A stretch of 64,000 nucleotides of DNA, taken from assembly GCF_040412425.1 (NCBI RefSeq), contig NC_089766.1, positions 15,890,508-15,954,507 of the forward strand. Reading direction: 5' to 3'. The DNA is from Macrobrachium rosenbergii (lineage: Eukaryota; Arthropoda; Malacostraca; Decapoda; Palaemonidae). Each line of letters begins with the position of its first letter. The stretch's first letter is position 1. This document shows positions 48,259-60,428 of this stretch, in pieces. A model generated the notes under the pieces. The model did not search any database. It saw nothing but the letters and a program-made list of their open reading frames with translations, and was not told the DNA's origin. A program made the position numbers and the translations under genes.

Positions 48259-48621
48259 TGGTTATTAAAGACTCCAACATCATCCACTAATTCAACACAC
48301 ACCTCGAGAATCTAGTAGGAGATAACGGGTCACAATGAGACATGAAGGTCAACATCGTAATTAGCATAATTAACATTCATTAATGGTAAATAAGCAGACC
48401 ACTTTATTCCTTTATATTCGTTACCACATAAAAACAATTTCTATTACATCACAATATACCACTTTCAAAATACCGTATTTAATACTTAGTACCCTATAAC
48501 TAAGGAAAAAATGAACGGAAAGTACGAGTAAAGGATGAAGCATATAATAAACGAGGGAAAGATAAGAAGGACGGTAATCGTCAACAAGAAACTGAACAAA
48601 ACAAAATCGGCGATGGTGATG

Positions 48622-48945
48622 AATAGAATTTAGTCAGGTCAAAGGTCAAGCGCTGCGACCTATGATGTCATTCAGCGCTGAAACGGAAACTGACAGTAAA
48701 GGTTTGAAAGGTGTAACAGGAGGAAAACCTCAAAGCAGTTGCACTATGAAACAAAGAGTTTTGAGAGGGGCATTAAACGCTGCAAGATGGAAGAGAGAAT
48801 GTGAACGGAGGTTACAGCACAAGGAACGAACCACTGGGATTGCAGCTCTCCTAGGGGGGGCCGAAGGCACGCTGGTTACCTAGACAACCTTAAGGAATCC
48901 GAACTTACAGTGCACCGCCACATGAGGTGCACTGACCGGTCGGAA
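48622..48945 (+). mobile_element. SINE-like repeat R1, near full-length copy
   Basis: Begins gaatagaatttagtcaggtc, contains cattcagcgctgaaacggaa, taacaggaggaaaacctc and gttgcactatgaaac. It ends in the palindromic cagtgcaccgccacatgaggtgcactg-type motif. Same family as 24236-24545. Confidence 0.8.
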
Positions 48946-48949
48946 CTCG

Positions 48950-51435
48950 AACTCGCAGCCAGTAGAGTGCAAGCTGAGAACGGAACCCACGGGTGGCGAT
49001 GGTGATGGGCGAGTGGTTGAGATGAAGTAAATAAAAACAAAAATTAAACAAGAGAGGTAAGGAGGACGGTAAAATGTCAAAAACAAGTAAAAAGAAATGC
49101 GTGATGAGTATCAGGAAAAAAATTGAAAACGGGGGGAGGGGGGGTTGGTTTCAAGAAAACTGACAGAAACGGTGAGGATAATCAGTGAACGGTGGAATCA
49201 TAAACGGGAGAAACTATAAAATTCAAAAGAAGAAAAAGACAAAATGAGAAAGTGGATGAATCCAGTATAGTGAAAGGTCGAGAACGAGGGAGGGAAAGCA
49301 ATACGGGATAGGAAAGGGGATGACAGGGGAGGAATAATGAAGAGGGGAGGACACTGCATAATAAACAGACGGAAACGCCTGAAGAACGTACAAGGAAAAC
49401 GGACTGAAAGATCTTGAAAGGATACCCGTTCAAAGCCCAAGTAGAGCCCACACACTAGGTCAGGTGTATCTGTCATGTACATCTGCAGACATACACGTTG
49501 GTTTGTGTAGGTCAGGTGTATCTATCATGTACATCAGCACACATACACACTTGGATGTGAGGGTTGGGAGTCTAAGATGCTCTTTGGTGTGACATGAATG
49601 CAACTAATCGCCAAGGTAACAACACAGACGAATCCATTTTGAATGAGCTGGAGTCTCTAGAAGTCCATGCAAGTGACACTTTTAACGCTTAAGGGTTAAA
49701 AAAGGGATGGAAAATACCAACCAAACAAGATGAAAGTGACAGCAACAGCTTTGGGCCAAGGAAAAATTGATATTAGTGAATCACTTGGCTTTCAAGCAAA
49801 AATTTTCTCGGGAATGAAACTGCAGATCCCGTGGTCTAAACGCTGTCAGGCAGGGCAGCCGATCGAGGCTACGGCCTACCCCAATGCCAAATCAAGGTCC
49901 TTCAAAAGAAGGCATCGTGCTTACCCCATATAAAAACGGGAAAAAGCACGTTAAAACGAAGAAGAAACAGCAGATCCCATCCAATAACAGATACACTGAG
50001 TAATGACCAGCTTTCATCGCCTGGGCACTAAGCAAGCCAGATGCATAATTAATAAAGAGGAAATTATACTCTTCCTCTTTTGGGATGTCTGGAGATGACT
50101 AACATATCAAGTAATGGATTTGTACGATGAAAAACTTCAATTTTTTTAAGCGAGAAAAAATCTATATTTACTGATTAGAATACCCTGTAAAAACTTGTAA
50201 GATTTTCAAGTCCCAGTTGAGCTTTTCAACGTTTTATGGTACCTCTCTGATGTCCTTACTATACTGAAATCTTAAGCAACCATATCACATATGCTATCTG
50301 TTTCTTATTGTTTTCGTCATTTTATGACTTCATGTCTTCTGCAATGGTTTGGTAACATTTTTTTGCCAAATTAAACTTTGAATTTTCTCATTTTCAAGAT
50401 TGCACATATTTTCAGAAGCTTCCCACTTCTCCAACCCTCTCATTGACTGCCAGCAACCAACAATTTTACTGGATTTTTGCTGGATACAAAAATATTGGCA
50501 GACACCATTTTCCAGGGAAACCTGATAAAAAAAATTTAATACAAAAACTTAAACTGAAAGGCCTGAAAACTCTTTTGCACCTTATAAGTTCGCTACTGGA
50601 AGTTTGCTCTTTGGCCAGTTACCCCAGGTTTGTCATATGCGATATATTGTGTGGATTTTTAACTATTATGTACAAATATGAAACAGCTGCCAGAAAATTC
50701 CAGTATTCCTTGTCAATGCGTATCATAGGTAAAAGATAACTAGAAAACAATTACCTTAAAAGTGCCATAGATCACCCTACTTTACGGCCCTAGCCATTCA
50801 GTTGGAAAATGAATGGCTTTCTTTGAGGATTTAAAATGAAAAGGGGTGTTTTTGTTCAACATAACTGTTTATATTTTCAAAACCAAGGACTTAATGTTGA
50901 AAAATAAACGAACAATACTTTTGAGAGCTTCATAGGTAGTGTGGAGAGAATATCTTCGGACTGCAATTTGCAAAAAGGAGAGCAAATGATGATGATGAAT
51001 GAGTTTAAGTACACATTTAGTCAGTCACATCAAAAGAACTACCATCAATCATTCGATTTTTCCAAGGACACAATAATGTCCTCTAAAACTTAGGGTACCA
51101 GTAAGCAATAGTTATTAAGAAGGTTTGAATAGGGTCGGATTTTGAGCAATCCTCCTCTTGGCCAGGCATTGTGTAGTGCCCTGACTTAGGTGAGGCTTGG
51201 TTGTATCCCGGTTGCTAGCGTTGTTACGTTGTCCTAACTTTACCTTTTGGCTTTTTCCCTTTGTGATTTTTAGTGATTACGCAATTGGGCCACACATTGT
51301 TTCGGCTGCTTCTCTTGTATTTGAAACATCTTTTGTAATTGCTGTTATTTATACACTAGTTTTTGTTTTTCACAGCCCAAAATAACAGGATGAATGTCAG
51401 ACACAACAGCCGAATGAAATTTTATGAAAATATCA
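48950..51435. other. Intergenic, purine-rich part, nothing coding recognised
   Basis: 49020-49440 is purine-rich on the + strand. At 49458-49555 a gtcaggtgtatct-tcatgtacatc block is duplicated. A 98-codon open frame at 50443-50739 has no conserved motif known to me. Confidence 0.45.
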
Positions 51436-51442
51436 CAGAACA

Positions 51443-51712
51443 AAGTTAAGTATACCTTAGTTTAACCAGACCACTGAGCTGATTAACAGTTCTCCTAGGG
51501 CTGGCCCGAAGGATTGATTTATTTTACGTGGCCAAGAACCTATTGGTTACCTAGAAACGGGACCTACAGCTTATTGTTGAATCCGAACCACATTACAACG
51601 AGAAATGAATTTCTATCACCAGGAATAAATTTCTCTAATTCTTCAATGGCCGGTCGGAGAATCGAACGCGGGCCCCAGCAGAGTGCTAGCTGAGAACGAT
51701 ACTAACCCTTCC
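51443..51712 (-). mobile_element. tRNA-derived SINE, long copy
   Basis: Read on the minus strand, a tRNA-like head has the B-box-type gcgttcgattctccgacc (right side), followed by the SINE body aaattcatttctcgttgtaa, accaataggttcttggccac and the end ctaaggtatactta. Homologous to 56316-56652. Confidence 0.85.
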
Positions 51713-51816
51713 AATGAAACGTCTGTAAGGGTTTAGGCCACGGTTTTTTAATGGAGTGCGTGTAAACAATACGGCGGCTCCGTTCATGTTCTAAGTCTAA
51801 CTGGTGGTTATTTCAG

Positions 51817-52189
51817 GGTTATTTTTCGGAAGGCTCCAGCCACCTCCCACTTTATAATTTATATTTTTCTTGGGTAAATCACATCAAAACAAAAAAATTA
51901 ATCTCAATACATAACCTTCGCAAATGCTTAATAACAGAGAAAAATAATTAATCAAATTACGTCTTAAAGGGTATGACAATACCGGCCCCCATCCCCCTCC
52001 ATAGCTAATACGGCAAAATTGTAACCAGCAAACGCTCCTAGGTTATGATAGGTTGGTATCATTGGGTTCTTTTAGTGCCCTAACATTTCCTAGCCATTTT
52101 TGCATGTAAAACCCAAAATGGTTTTTCATGTAAAAATGGCTAGCAGGCGCCTTTCGAAATGGCTGGCTGGAGCCTTCCGAAAAATTACC
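51817..52189. mobile_element. Foldback/MITE element starting GGTTATTTTTCGGAAGG
   Basis: The left end ggttatttttcggaaggctc pairs with the right end (reverse complement ggtaatttttcggaaggctc), and the pairing continues through cagcca. An inner hairpin (52090-52106 with 52127-52143) lies inside. It shares a 23-bp block at 51996-52018 with the foldback element at 58934. No clear target duplication. Confidence 0.7.
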
Positions 52190-52199
52190 TAAATATGTT

Positions 52200-55100
52200 A
52201 CAGTGAACAGTCATGTTAATTCCATGAACACGTCTTTACATTCAATAAGTCAATTACGTTAAAAACCAGTAAAAAAAAAAAAAAAAAAAAAACTTATTTC
52301 ACCTATGTACTGAATGGGAAGCTTGAAATAATTTTCTACATAGGTTATTTCCCTTCATGAGCCTGCTAACTTTATACCACTGCCCTTACAGATAGTTCCC
52401 AGTTGTTATACCTGGTATTATCAGCGGACACCTATCCAGTTACTGACCAATCCAGTCGTTGCTTAGGTTAACTCCTCAAGTAAATTGATGGACTAGTGAT
52501 TTGGAAACACTTTACTAAATGGCACTCATTAAAAATCATCCATAACATTCCCACTGCAGTAGTACGGGCCATGCTAAATGTTGCTTTACCGCAGTGACCA
52601 AATCCAACGTTGTAGCAAGTAAAATGGAATGTGAATTATGAAAACAGATGTAATTCCTGAAAAACCTGAGAGAAAATACTGTGAAAAATTGCTTTGGTAA
52701 TAGCCTGCATCAGAATGGTTATGCACACGTTCTATGCACGATTTTAGCCTAGGGTATGGTATGCAGGAGGGGTTTGCTCCCCCTACCTATTAGTCCGGTT
52801 AGGGACCGGCAACCTAGAGTAAGTTAGGTTAGCATACATCTCAACTGAAGTCTTTGATTTGGTTTTAAGGCGGCAGCGACCAGTGCAAATAGGCCTAATG
52901 TTCGCAACTCTTTTGCACTTTTACTTTTCTGAGACCATCCATGAGTATTATTACCTAGGCTACCTTACATAGGCACTATCTCTTACCAACGGTAATAAGT
53001 TTGACCCTTGTCCAGGTATTTTCAGTGATTCACAGACAAGGCTAATGGCTGGCCCACTACTTTCTGGATAGTGGGTTAGCCTAGAAAAAGGGTCAAAGTC
53101 TAGACCACCCACAAGCCTTGCGATTAGGTAAACACTAAAACTCCCACAACCTTAATCGACATTCTAAAATAAAAACTACTGTCGAGTACTTACCATTAAC
53201 ATCAAATTTCACTATTACTGCTAAACTTTCATGGATATACATCAACACAAAGGAAATTCACGTAGTATGAGTTAGGTAGGAGTGGTAGGACCTCATTAAA
53301 CGCCGAATGCCAATGCACCACGAAGCCGAAAGTTGTTGTCCAGCTCCATCATCCTTGGGTCTGTTTATAGATAAAGCGTAATGGTCTTCTTGTTTTCAAA
53401 GAGAAATCAACAGCAGAATAATTCACAGGGGCAAAAACTTGACTGTAGATACTACAGTCTTCCTCTCAGAAGGTAACAGATAAAGTGACACAGTTTTGTA
53501 TGTTGCTCAGTTTCTTTAGTTACGAAGCAGCCAGCAATGCTAGTATACCATAACTTACACATCTATTTTTGAGTTTTTGGGCCTATTCTGCAATGCTTTT
53601 GTTAATGTAATACTGTAATCGGATTTCATTAATGGGGACCAGACATTCGTCTGTGATGAGAAGCATGATATTCTTTACATGCATCAATGTTGTTATTTTT
53701 AACTGTTACCACAGTTACCAGTTTCAATATCTGAAAACCACAGATTACACTCTCATGAGGCTAATACTGACCTAATGAAGCTCAAAGCCCAATGAGTGCC
53801 TCACTAGTGGTCTGGCTTCCATTCTCAATCTTACTTTCGTTTCGAATATAAGATTTTCCACTTTGCAGGGACATTTCTTCAGATTTTAGTCTGCATTGTT
53901 AATCTCCCTTATGAAATGATGAACGGGTAAATGTTGTTAATAATATCTACAACTTTTTACCTTAGTAAAAAAATGAAGATAGAATAATCAAACAAAAACA
54001 AGGACAGTTTTATTGCAAAATATACATATACTGTATGTACATTTATATATACACTACTTTGATAATTCTGACAACCCTTGCACCAACAGTACAATTCAAA
54101 GAGTAGCAATGCCTGTAATATATATAAGGCTTGGTGGTTTATGTGATATCTAAGTCATGGATTAGAATTGGAAGAGTATATTTAACGAACACTGAAGAGC
54201 TACCGTAGCTAAACCATTCCTACGTGGGTCTTGTATCTAGCGAATTTCAGCGAGATTTTTCCGAAATGACTAACCTCGATATGTTAAAATATGATGGCAT
54301 GCTTTTTAATACATTAAGGATATAATGTTAGTGACTGGCCATGATAAAAAAAAAAACACTCGTGATCATCTGAATAGTAATGAATTAGGCACGTTTCACT
54401 ATTTTCTTTTTTTTTTTGCATTAGTTATTGGTATGAGATCTGCTTCTATGAGATGTTCAACTCTTATATAATTCACTACAATTTCATACAGCTGTATATT
54501 TAATCACAATCGGCTTCCAATTCACAATTAGAAACTGGAAATTCGACCATAGCAATACTTCGTCCACCCTCATCAAACTTGACAGTAGAAATAAAATTAT
54601 GAAGGTACAGTGTAACCATTAAAAAATCACCTTACAGACCTTTAAACCGGCCAGGTATGATTTTCAACAGGTATTACACATAATCAAAATTGAGTACAAG
54701 ACGTTTTAAAGTAAGTGGGAGTTGTAAGAGACTAGGTTATCATACAGCATATAAAAGAAAAAGAATGTCAGAAACCAGCCGAGGCTTCAGTAACGTCGAC
54801 TAGAATCCTCACGCGAAGTTTGGGGTTTATGCTAAAACGTGCTTTTCATCAGCATCTATGAATATATATATATATAAAAGTTCACATGACTAATGTACAT
54901 ATATTTATATATCTCTATATATATTTTTGTGCTCTTGTTTAATTTCCTAACACAGAGGATGGTCTTTGCATGACGTGGAGAACTTTTGATTATGTGATCT
55001 CCCTGCTATCACTTACTATTGTCAGCAGTACCACTGAACATCGGTTTTCCATACTGAAATATGGGAAGGATTCTAATGCACTCAATTTCAGCAACTAAAT

Positions 55101-55325
55101 AAATTTTCCTATGTACTACAGTACTTTATCAATGGTCTCACTTCCAACATTAAAGCGTTTGCCCTATGATCCAATTAGGATGAATGTCATTTTTAATTAA
55201 TCTCTATACAGTGTTCAATACTTCCTATCTTTGTAACTTAAACTGCTGCAAAAGAGTACAGTACATCTAAATTTCTCACTAGATTATGATATTTTAGTGG
55301 GCCAAATACATATTAATGACTTAAA
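52200..55325. other. Intergenic, nothing recognised
   Basis: AT-rich with a poly-A run at 52270-52291 and small inverted motifs. No supported gene or repeat boundary. Confidence 0.4.
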
Positions 55326-55330
55326 AACAT

Positions 55331-55565
<235 letters not shown>

Positions 55566-56315
55566 AGTATATTAAACATTTTTTATTTTATACCTAAATG
55601 ACATCAGTAAATCTATTTTCAGGTTCTTGCTTTATGGCCAGTGATTAACTGTACCCTAAATTAAAGGTAAACCTGTATCACATGATAATGTACAGCATAC
55701 CAATTCCATGAAAATCCATACACCCTCAAATACACATATACTGAATTAGGACCACATGACAAGTACTGTATAATTTTTTCAGTCAAATGAACAATACTAT
55801 ATATACAAAATTAAAACTAGTATGGGGCTGGTTTCGACTCCTGTTGACCATGATAATTAACAGTTACTTAAATATCTTCATTTACTTTTCTTAAGCAACG
55901 AACATGTAATATTAAAATCACTAATAATAAATAAGAATAAAAGAATAATCATGTCTGACAGTCATAGCCTATTCAGTGATTTATTCCTCTGAATGTTTGT
56001 CAGTTCCATTATTTCTCTAAGGTACGGTTATATGAAAAAAAAAACAGGTTACGCAATTACTGGTGCTTTCAATAGCAAACAAAGGTTTAAACTGGGAATC
56101 CTCGACGCGGAACCGTAGTGAAAACCATCCCTCATAATTTACTATACAAACTTTGCTGCTACTACTTGCGCAAGAAATTTACCGAGAATGCTTGCAGATT
56201 CCGGGCCCAGATAATTAGAGCCTTACAGAAACGAAATTAGGCTCAGTAACTTTACACTACTGGTAATCGAGCATAACATAACGCGAAAATCAGTTAAATG
56301 TACATAATGGTACTT

Positions 56316-56652
56316 TTTTTAGACAGAAGAGTATACCTTAGTTTAACCAGACCACTGAGCTGATTAACAGCTCTCCTAGGGCTGGCCCGAAGGATTAGAA
56401 TTATTTTACGTGGCTAAGAACCAATTGGTTACTTAGCAACGGGCCCTACTTCTTATTGTGGAATCCGAACCACATTATAGCAACGGGCCCTACTTCTTAT
56501 TGTGGAATCCGAACCACATTATAGCGAGAAATGAATTTCTATCACCAGAAACAAATTCCTCTAAATCTTCATTAGCCGACCGGAGACTCGAACTCGGGCC
56601 TAGCGAGTGCTAGCCCACAACTCTACCGACTCGCCCAACGAGGAACTACGTG
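56316..56652 (-). mobile_element. tRNA-derived SINE with 9-bp target duplication
   Basis: Target duplication atggtactt at 56307-56315 and 56653-56661. The corresponding copy 1 site (near 40514) has a single tggtactt. On the minus strand a tRNA-like head (gggcgagtcggtagagttgt, then cgagttcgagtctccgg) is followed by the SINE body and a short A tail. An internal 44-bp tandem duplication lies at about 56437-56524. Confidence 0.92.
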
Positions 56653-57950
56653 ATGGTACTTGAAAGTCAAGTTAATGGAAGTTTTTCAAGACCTGGCAAC
56701 ACCGGGGATACCTGATGGGTTAATCAAGAACCCCTGCCCTACTAAGCATCCATGAGCTGCTGTGATAAATTTACTTTAAAACACGGTTAACATTATGCCC
56801 AATAATCTTCCTCTAAGACTGGACACATACGGACAATGGCATCCTTGCCCCAATCTACGACGAAAAATATCACTTCACTCATCGATAGTTTCGCTTGGCA
56901 AATTATTTGGGCATGATTAAAAATAATTTATTCTTTCACTCAGTTTAAGTGGTCAAAACTCTACAAGAGTTACTTCAATCAGACAGGTGAGCCAATCGCT
57001 GAGTTTGGAAACAGAAGCGCTGGTTTAACCTATCCCCCCCCCCAAAACCCCGCCTCTAAACCGGGTCTGTTTTGATCCCAAGTCAAGTGTCACTTTAGTG
57101 AAACCCTTCGCGAAGATTCACTTACGATAGTTGTTTCAAAAAGTACATGGGTAAAAAAACTTCAGTTACTATGAAATTTATTAAGACTGATGTAAAAAAA
57201 ACTTAGTTAATAGGAAATTTATGATGCAGTAGTATTAGAAAAAGTCATACCTGTGCCACACCCAATGGGCCGATCGATGGCTTCCAGAATTAGACCAGCG
57301 TACGAACAAAAGTTTAAGAATTATCCTGAATATCACTGTCAATTCATCTCGGCTATGTAAACCATCCCAAAAATGGTCATGCCAATAAACCTGATGAGCA
57401 GTACTTCTCATTCAAATCGTAATCACATATTCCGGGCATCATTTTTCGTCTGAGTATATCTAAAGTGTAAAAAAACTTTGAAGTTTTGACTAAATCCTTA
57501 TTTACGGCTATAGCGCTTATTTCTTGACTAAATTCCTGCCCAAGATTAAAGTTAAAAGCCAATAAAAAGACAAAGATCAACAAAAAAAATGTATATAATA
57601 AAAATACCGAAAGTAATGTACTTAAAATACGACGCAAAAATTGTCAAACAGGAGTTGGGACGGTTCGCATTTTTTTAAAACTAAACTCCCAACTGTCCAT
57701 TCCATATGGCACCTTAAAACACTAACCCCTCTCGAACTGAAGTAGGCCATTACATATACCCTCAATTCTTGAAGTGGACAACCCACCTCATACAATTTGC
57801 TCTTTTAGCAGGTAAAATTTACCTCAAATTTTAGAGACAAAAAATAAATAACCCTACTGGGCACTTGGTACATAACCAAGCTAAGTACACTTAAACTGTC
57901 ACGCTGTAAGCATTATTTTGGCATACCATTTACACCCACATTCTGAGTGT

Positions 57951-58297
57951 ACATAATACCGTGAGGGTACACATACCTTACATAATACCGTGAGGGTACA
58001 CATACCTTACATAATACCGTGAGGGTACACATACCTTACATAATACCGTGAGGGTACACATACCTTACATAATACCGTGAGGGTACACATACCTTACATA
58101 ATACCGTGAGGGTACACATACCTTACATAATACCGTGAGGGTACACATACCTTACATAATACCGTGAGGGTACACATACCTTACATAATACCGTGAGGGT
58201 ACACATACCTTACATAATACCGTGAGGGTACACATACCTTACATAATACCGTGAGGGTACACATACCTTACATAATACCGTGAGGGTACACATACCT
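57951..58297. repeat. 29-bp minisatellite, 12 units (copy 2)
   Basis: The unit gtgagggtacacatacctta plus nine bases recurs 12 times from 57961 with almost no change between units, against two units in copy 1. Confidence 0.97.
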
Positions 58298-58604
58298 GGT
58301 CACTAGTAAGATCCCATGAATAGTTGTGCCTCTCAAATTTCCTCGAGTTCTGCCTTCCTTTCAGGATCTTGTATTCAACTTCGTTTACCGATTCCATTTG
58401 CCTTATTTTGAAAGACTGCTGAAAAGAAAATACAGGAAACTTTACTTATTTTCTTCCTCACTGCCATTTTACTAGAGCACTCAATTTGACATAATGAAAT
58501 TTTAAAAAAATATAGACTCGAATGCCTTGAACAAAGGTCATTAAAGTCAGCAAAGCTGCTTGGTCGCCAAACCCACATTACTAATATCAGTCTATACATT
58601 CTAT

Positions 58605-58605
<1 letters not shown>

Positions 58606-58667
<62 letters not shown>
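58606..58667. repeat. (AAT)n microsatellite, copy 2
   Basis: About 21 units; longer than in copy 1. The reading frames encoding Leu or Ile runs over it are artefacts. Confidence 0.97.
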
Positions 58668-58933
58668 GGAGTTGTGTGTCTCCGGCAACCATTGGTGGCC
58701 ATTAACACGATGCTTATCGCACAATTCAGTCCAGGAGTCCCTAAATTCTGAAGACCTGCGAAGTATAGTATTAGCAAGGCGTCACGAGTGCATGGTCTTT
58801 CTTAGGCCATGGTCGAATGTATGGAAGTGAGTCATAGAAAACGACCACAAACCAGAACAGGATGTACAGAAAACTTACATTTTTAGGTATAACTTAAAAG
58901 CTGACGTCATCCACAAGGGGCTCTTGAATCCCT

Positions 58934-59441
58934 GGTAATTCTAAGCCGGCTGTCCGCGGTGAGCTAGACTATGGCAATTGACGTTTTTCTATGTTATTTT
59001 ACTTGCTTTACAAGAATTTAAAGTAATATTTTGTCGGCCGGCTGTAACTAAGCTGTCATTGACCTTTGAAGACTACGCGACTCGAATTGCCTAACACAGA
59101 GTAGGTCTAAGCCTGCATTCCACGGCAAGGCCCCCACGCCTCCATAGCTAATACGGCAAAAGTAAACACCCCAAAAATACCAACATAACGTATCCTGAGG
59201 TGTTTACTGGTTTTCAATTTTTGCCGTATTAGCTATGGAGGTGGGGGGCTGCCGCGGAATGCCGGCTTAGACCTACCCTGCGTTAGGTAATTCAAGTCGT
59301 AGTCTTCAAAGGTCAATCACAGTTTAGTTACAACCGGGGGACAAAATATTACTTTAAATTCTTGTAAAGCAAGTAAAATAACATAGAAAAACGCCAATTG
59401 CCACAGTCTAGCTCACCGCGGACAGCCGGCTTAGAATTACC
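58934..59441. mobile_element. 508-bp near-perfect palindromic foldback element
   Basis: The left arm starting ggtaattctaagccggctgt pairs along almost its full length with the right arm ending acagccggcttagaattacc, with only a small centre near 59165-59215. It has no coding capacity. In copy 1 the site holds about 75 bp of different sequence (from 42434 to about 42505). The insertion was therefore accompanied by a deletion, or copy 1 changed separately. Confidence 0.88.
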
Positions 59442-60274
59442 TTAGCAATTATAAAAGAAATGATTCTATCGCCATATGCAATTTACATTTGGGAGGAAAA
59501 ATTCAACGTCACGGTACACGTTCACGATTTTACCTAAACTAGCAATGGGGCAATACTCTTCCTCATGAAATGCATTATAACATGAAAACATGCATTAGTA
59601 TTACTCTGCCTTTTCAGAATCACACCTTCAACAATTACGAGAACATATACAAGTTAAAATCTATACCAAAGTTGAAAACTTTGCTATATGTTACCGACTT
59701 TATGTAGATAAAAAATAGCCTACTATAAGGTTGCAAAGATTTCCACTTCGTGACCATCGAAATTCACCAAATTTAAAATTCTACAGGAAAAATTACCATA
59801 TTTGGCAATTAAAAGAATTCACTGAAAAAAAAAAAAACAGGTATTTTATCTGGAGGAACCTACGACCGAATTTTCAGTCCCACGGCAATTATGGCCAGTG
59901 TCCAAATCACAGCACAAACTTAACACGAAGGGCTATGCACACTGGTTAGCAGCTGGCTTCGTGCTAGTACACCATCCGCCAAATAGACAAATTAACTTGC
60001 AATTATTTGATATGTGTTGTGAACGGCAACGCCTCACAATGACTCCTGCATCTAACTAACAAAAACGACACATTTTACTATTATATCGAAAACGATATAA
60101 TTAAAATGGCGGGTATATAAAACTAAAAGCGAATGCACACCACCTTACCGTCTACTGGGGTCATCCACCTGATATATTTCCCAGAGTGAATTTACGACCA
60201 AATAATTGACACAGTATCACGTTAAAGGAGTGCACGACATCGTTGGGAGTCACGAACAATTACTAGAGCTTGCC

Positions 60275-60428
60275 ACAGGCTAATCCTAGGGAGTCTGGTG
60301 GGACCAGCAGCGGGTCACTAACAGCCAATAAAGCCTAAAGTCAACTGGCACTAGCGCAAGTAATAGTCGGTTGAAATCAAACTGCCCAAAAGCTTTAGGC
60401 ATGAAACAACTCGTTATCACCGATTGCA
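60275..60428. other. Insertion of about 150 bp in copy 2 only
   Basis: Copy 1 reads gagtttgcctaactagtgca continuously near 44360. Copy 2 has about 154 extra bases between gcttgcc and taactagtgc. Terminal inverted repeats and target duplication were not evident. Origin unknown. Confidence 0.7.

Noticed and set aside
50443..50739. 98-codon + strand frame
   Set aside because: No ATG start, no splice context and no motif known to me. It is within chance length for a 64-kb window.
58375..58692. 105-codon frame with a poly-Leu run
   Set aside because: Reads through the (AAT)n microsatellite. The shorter tract in copy 1 gives a poly-Tyr frame, showing no frame conservation.
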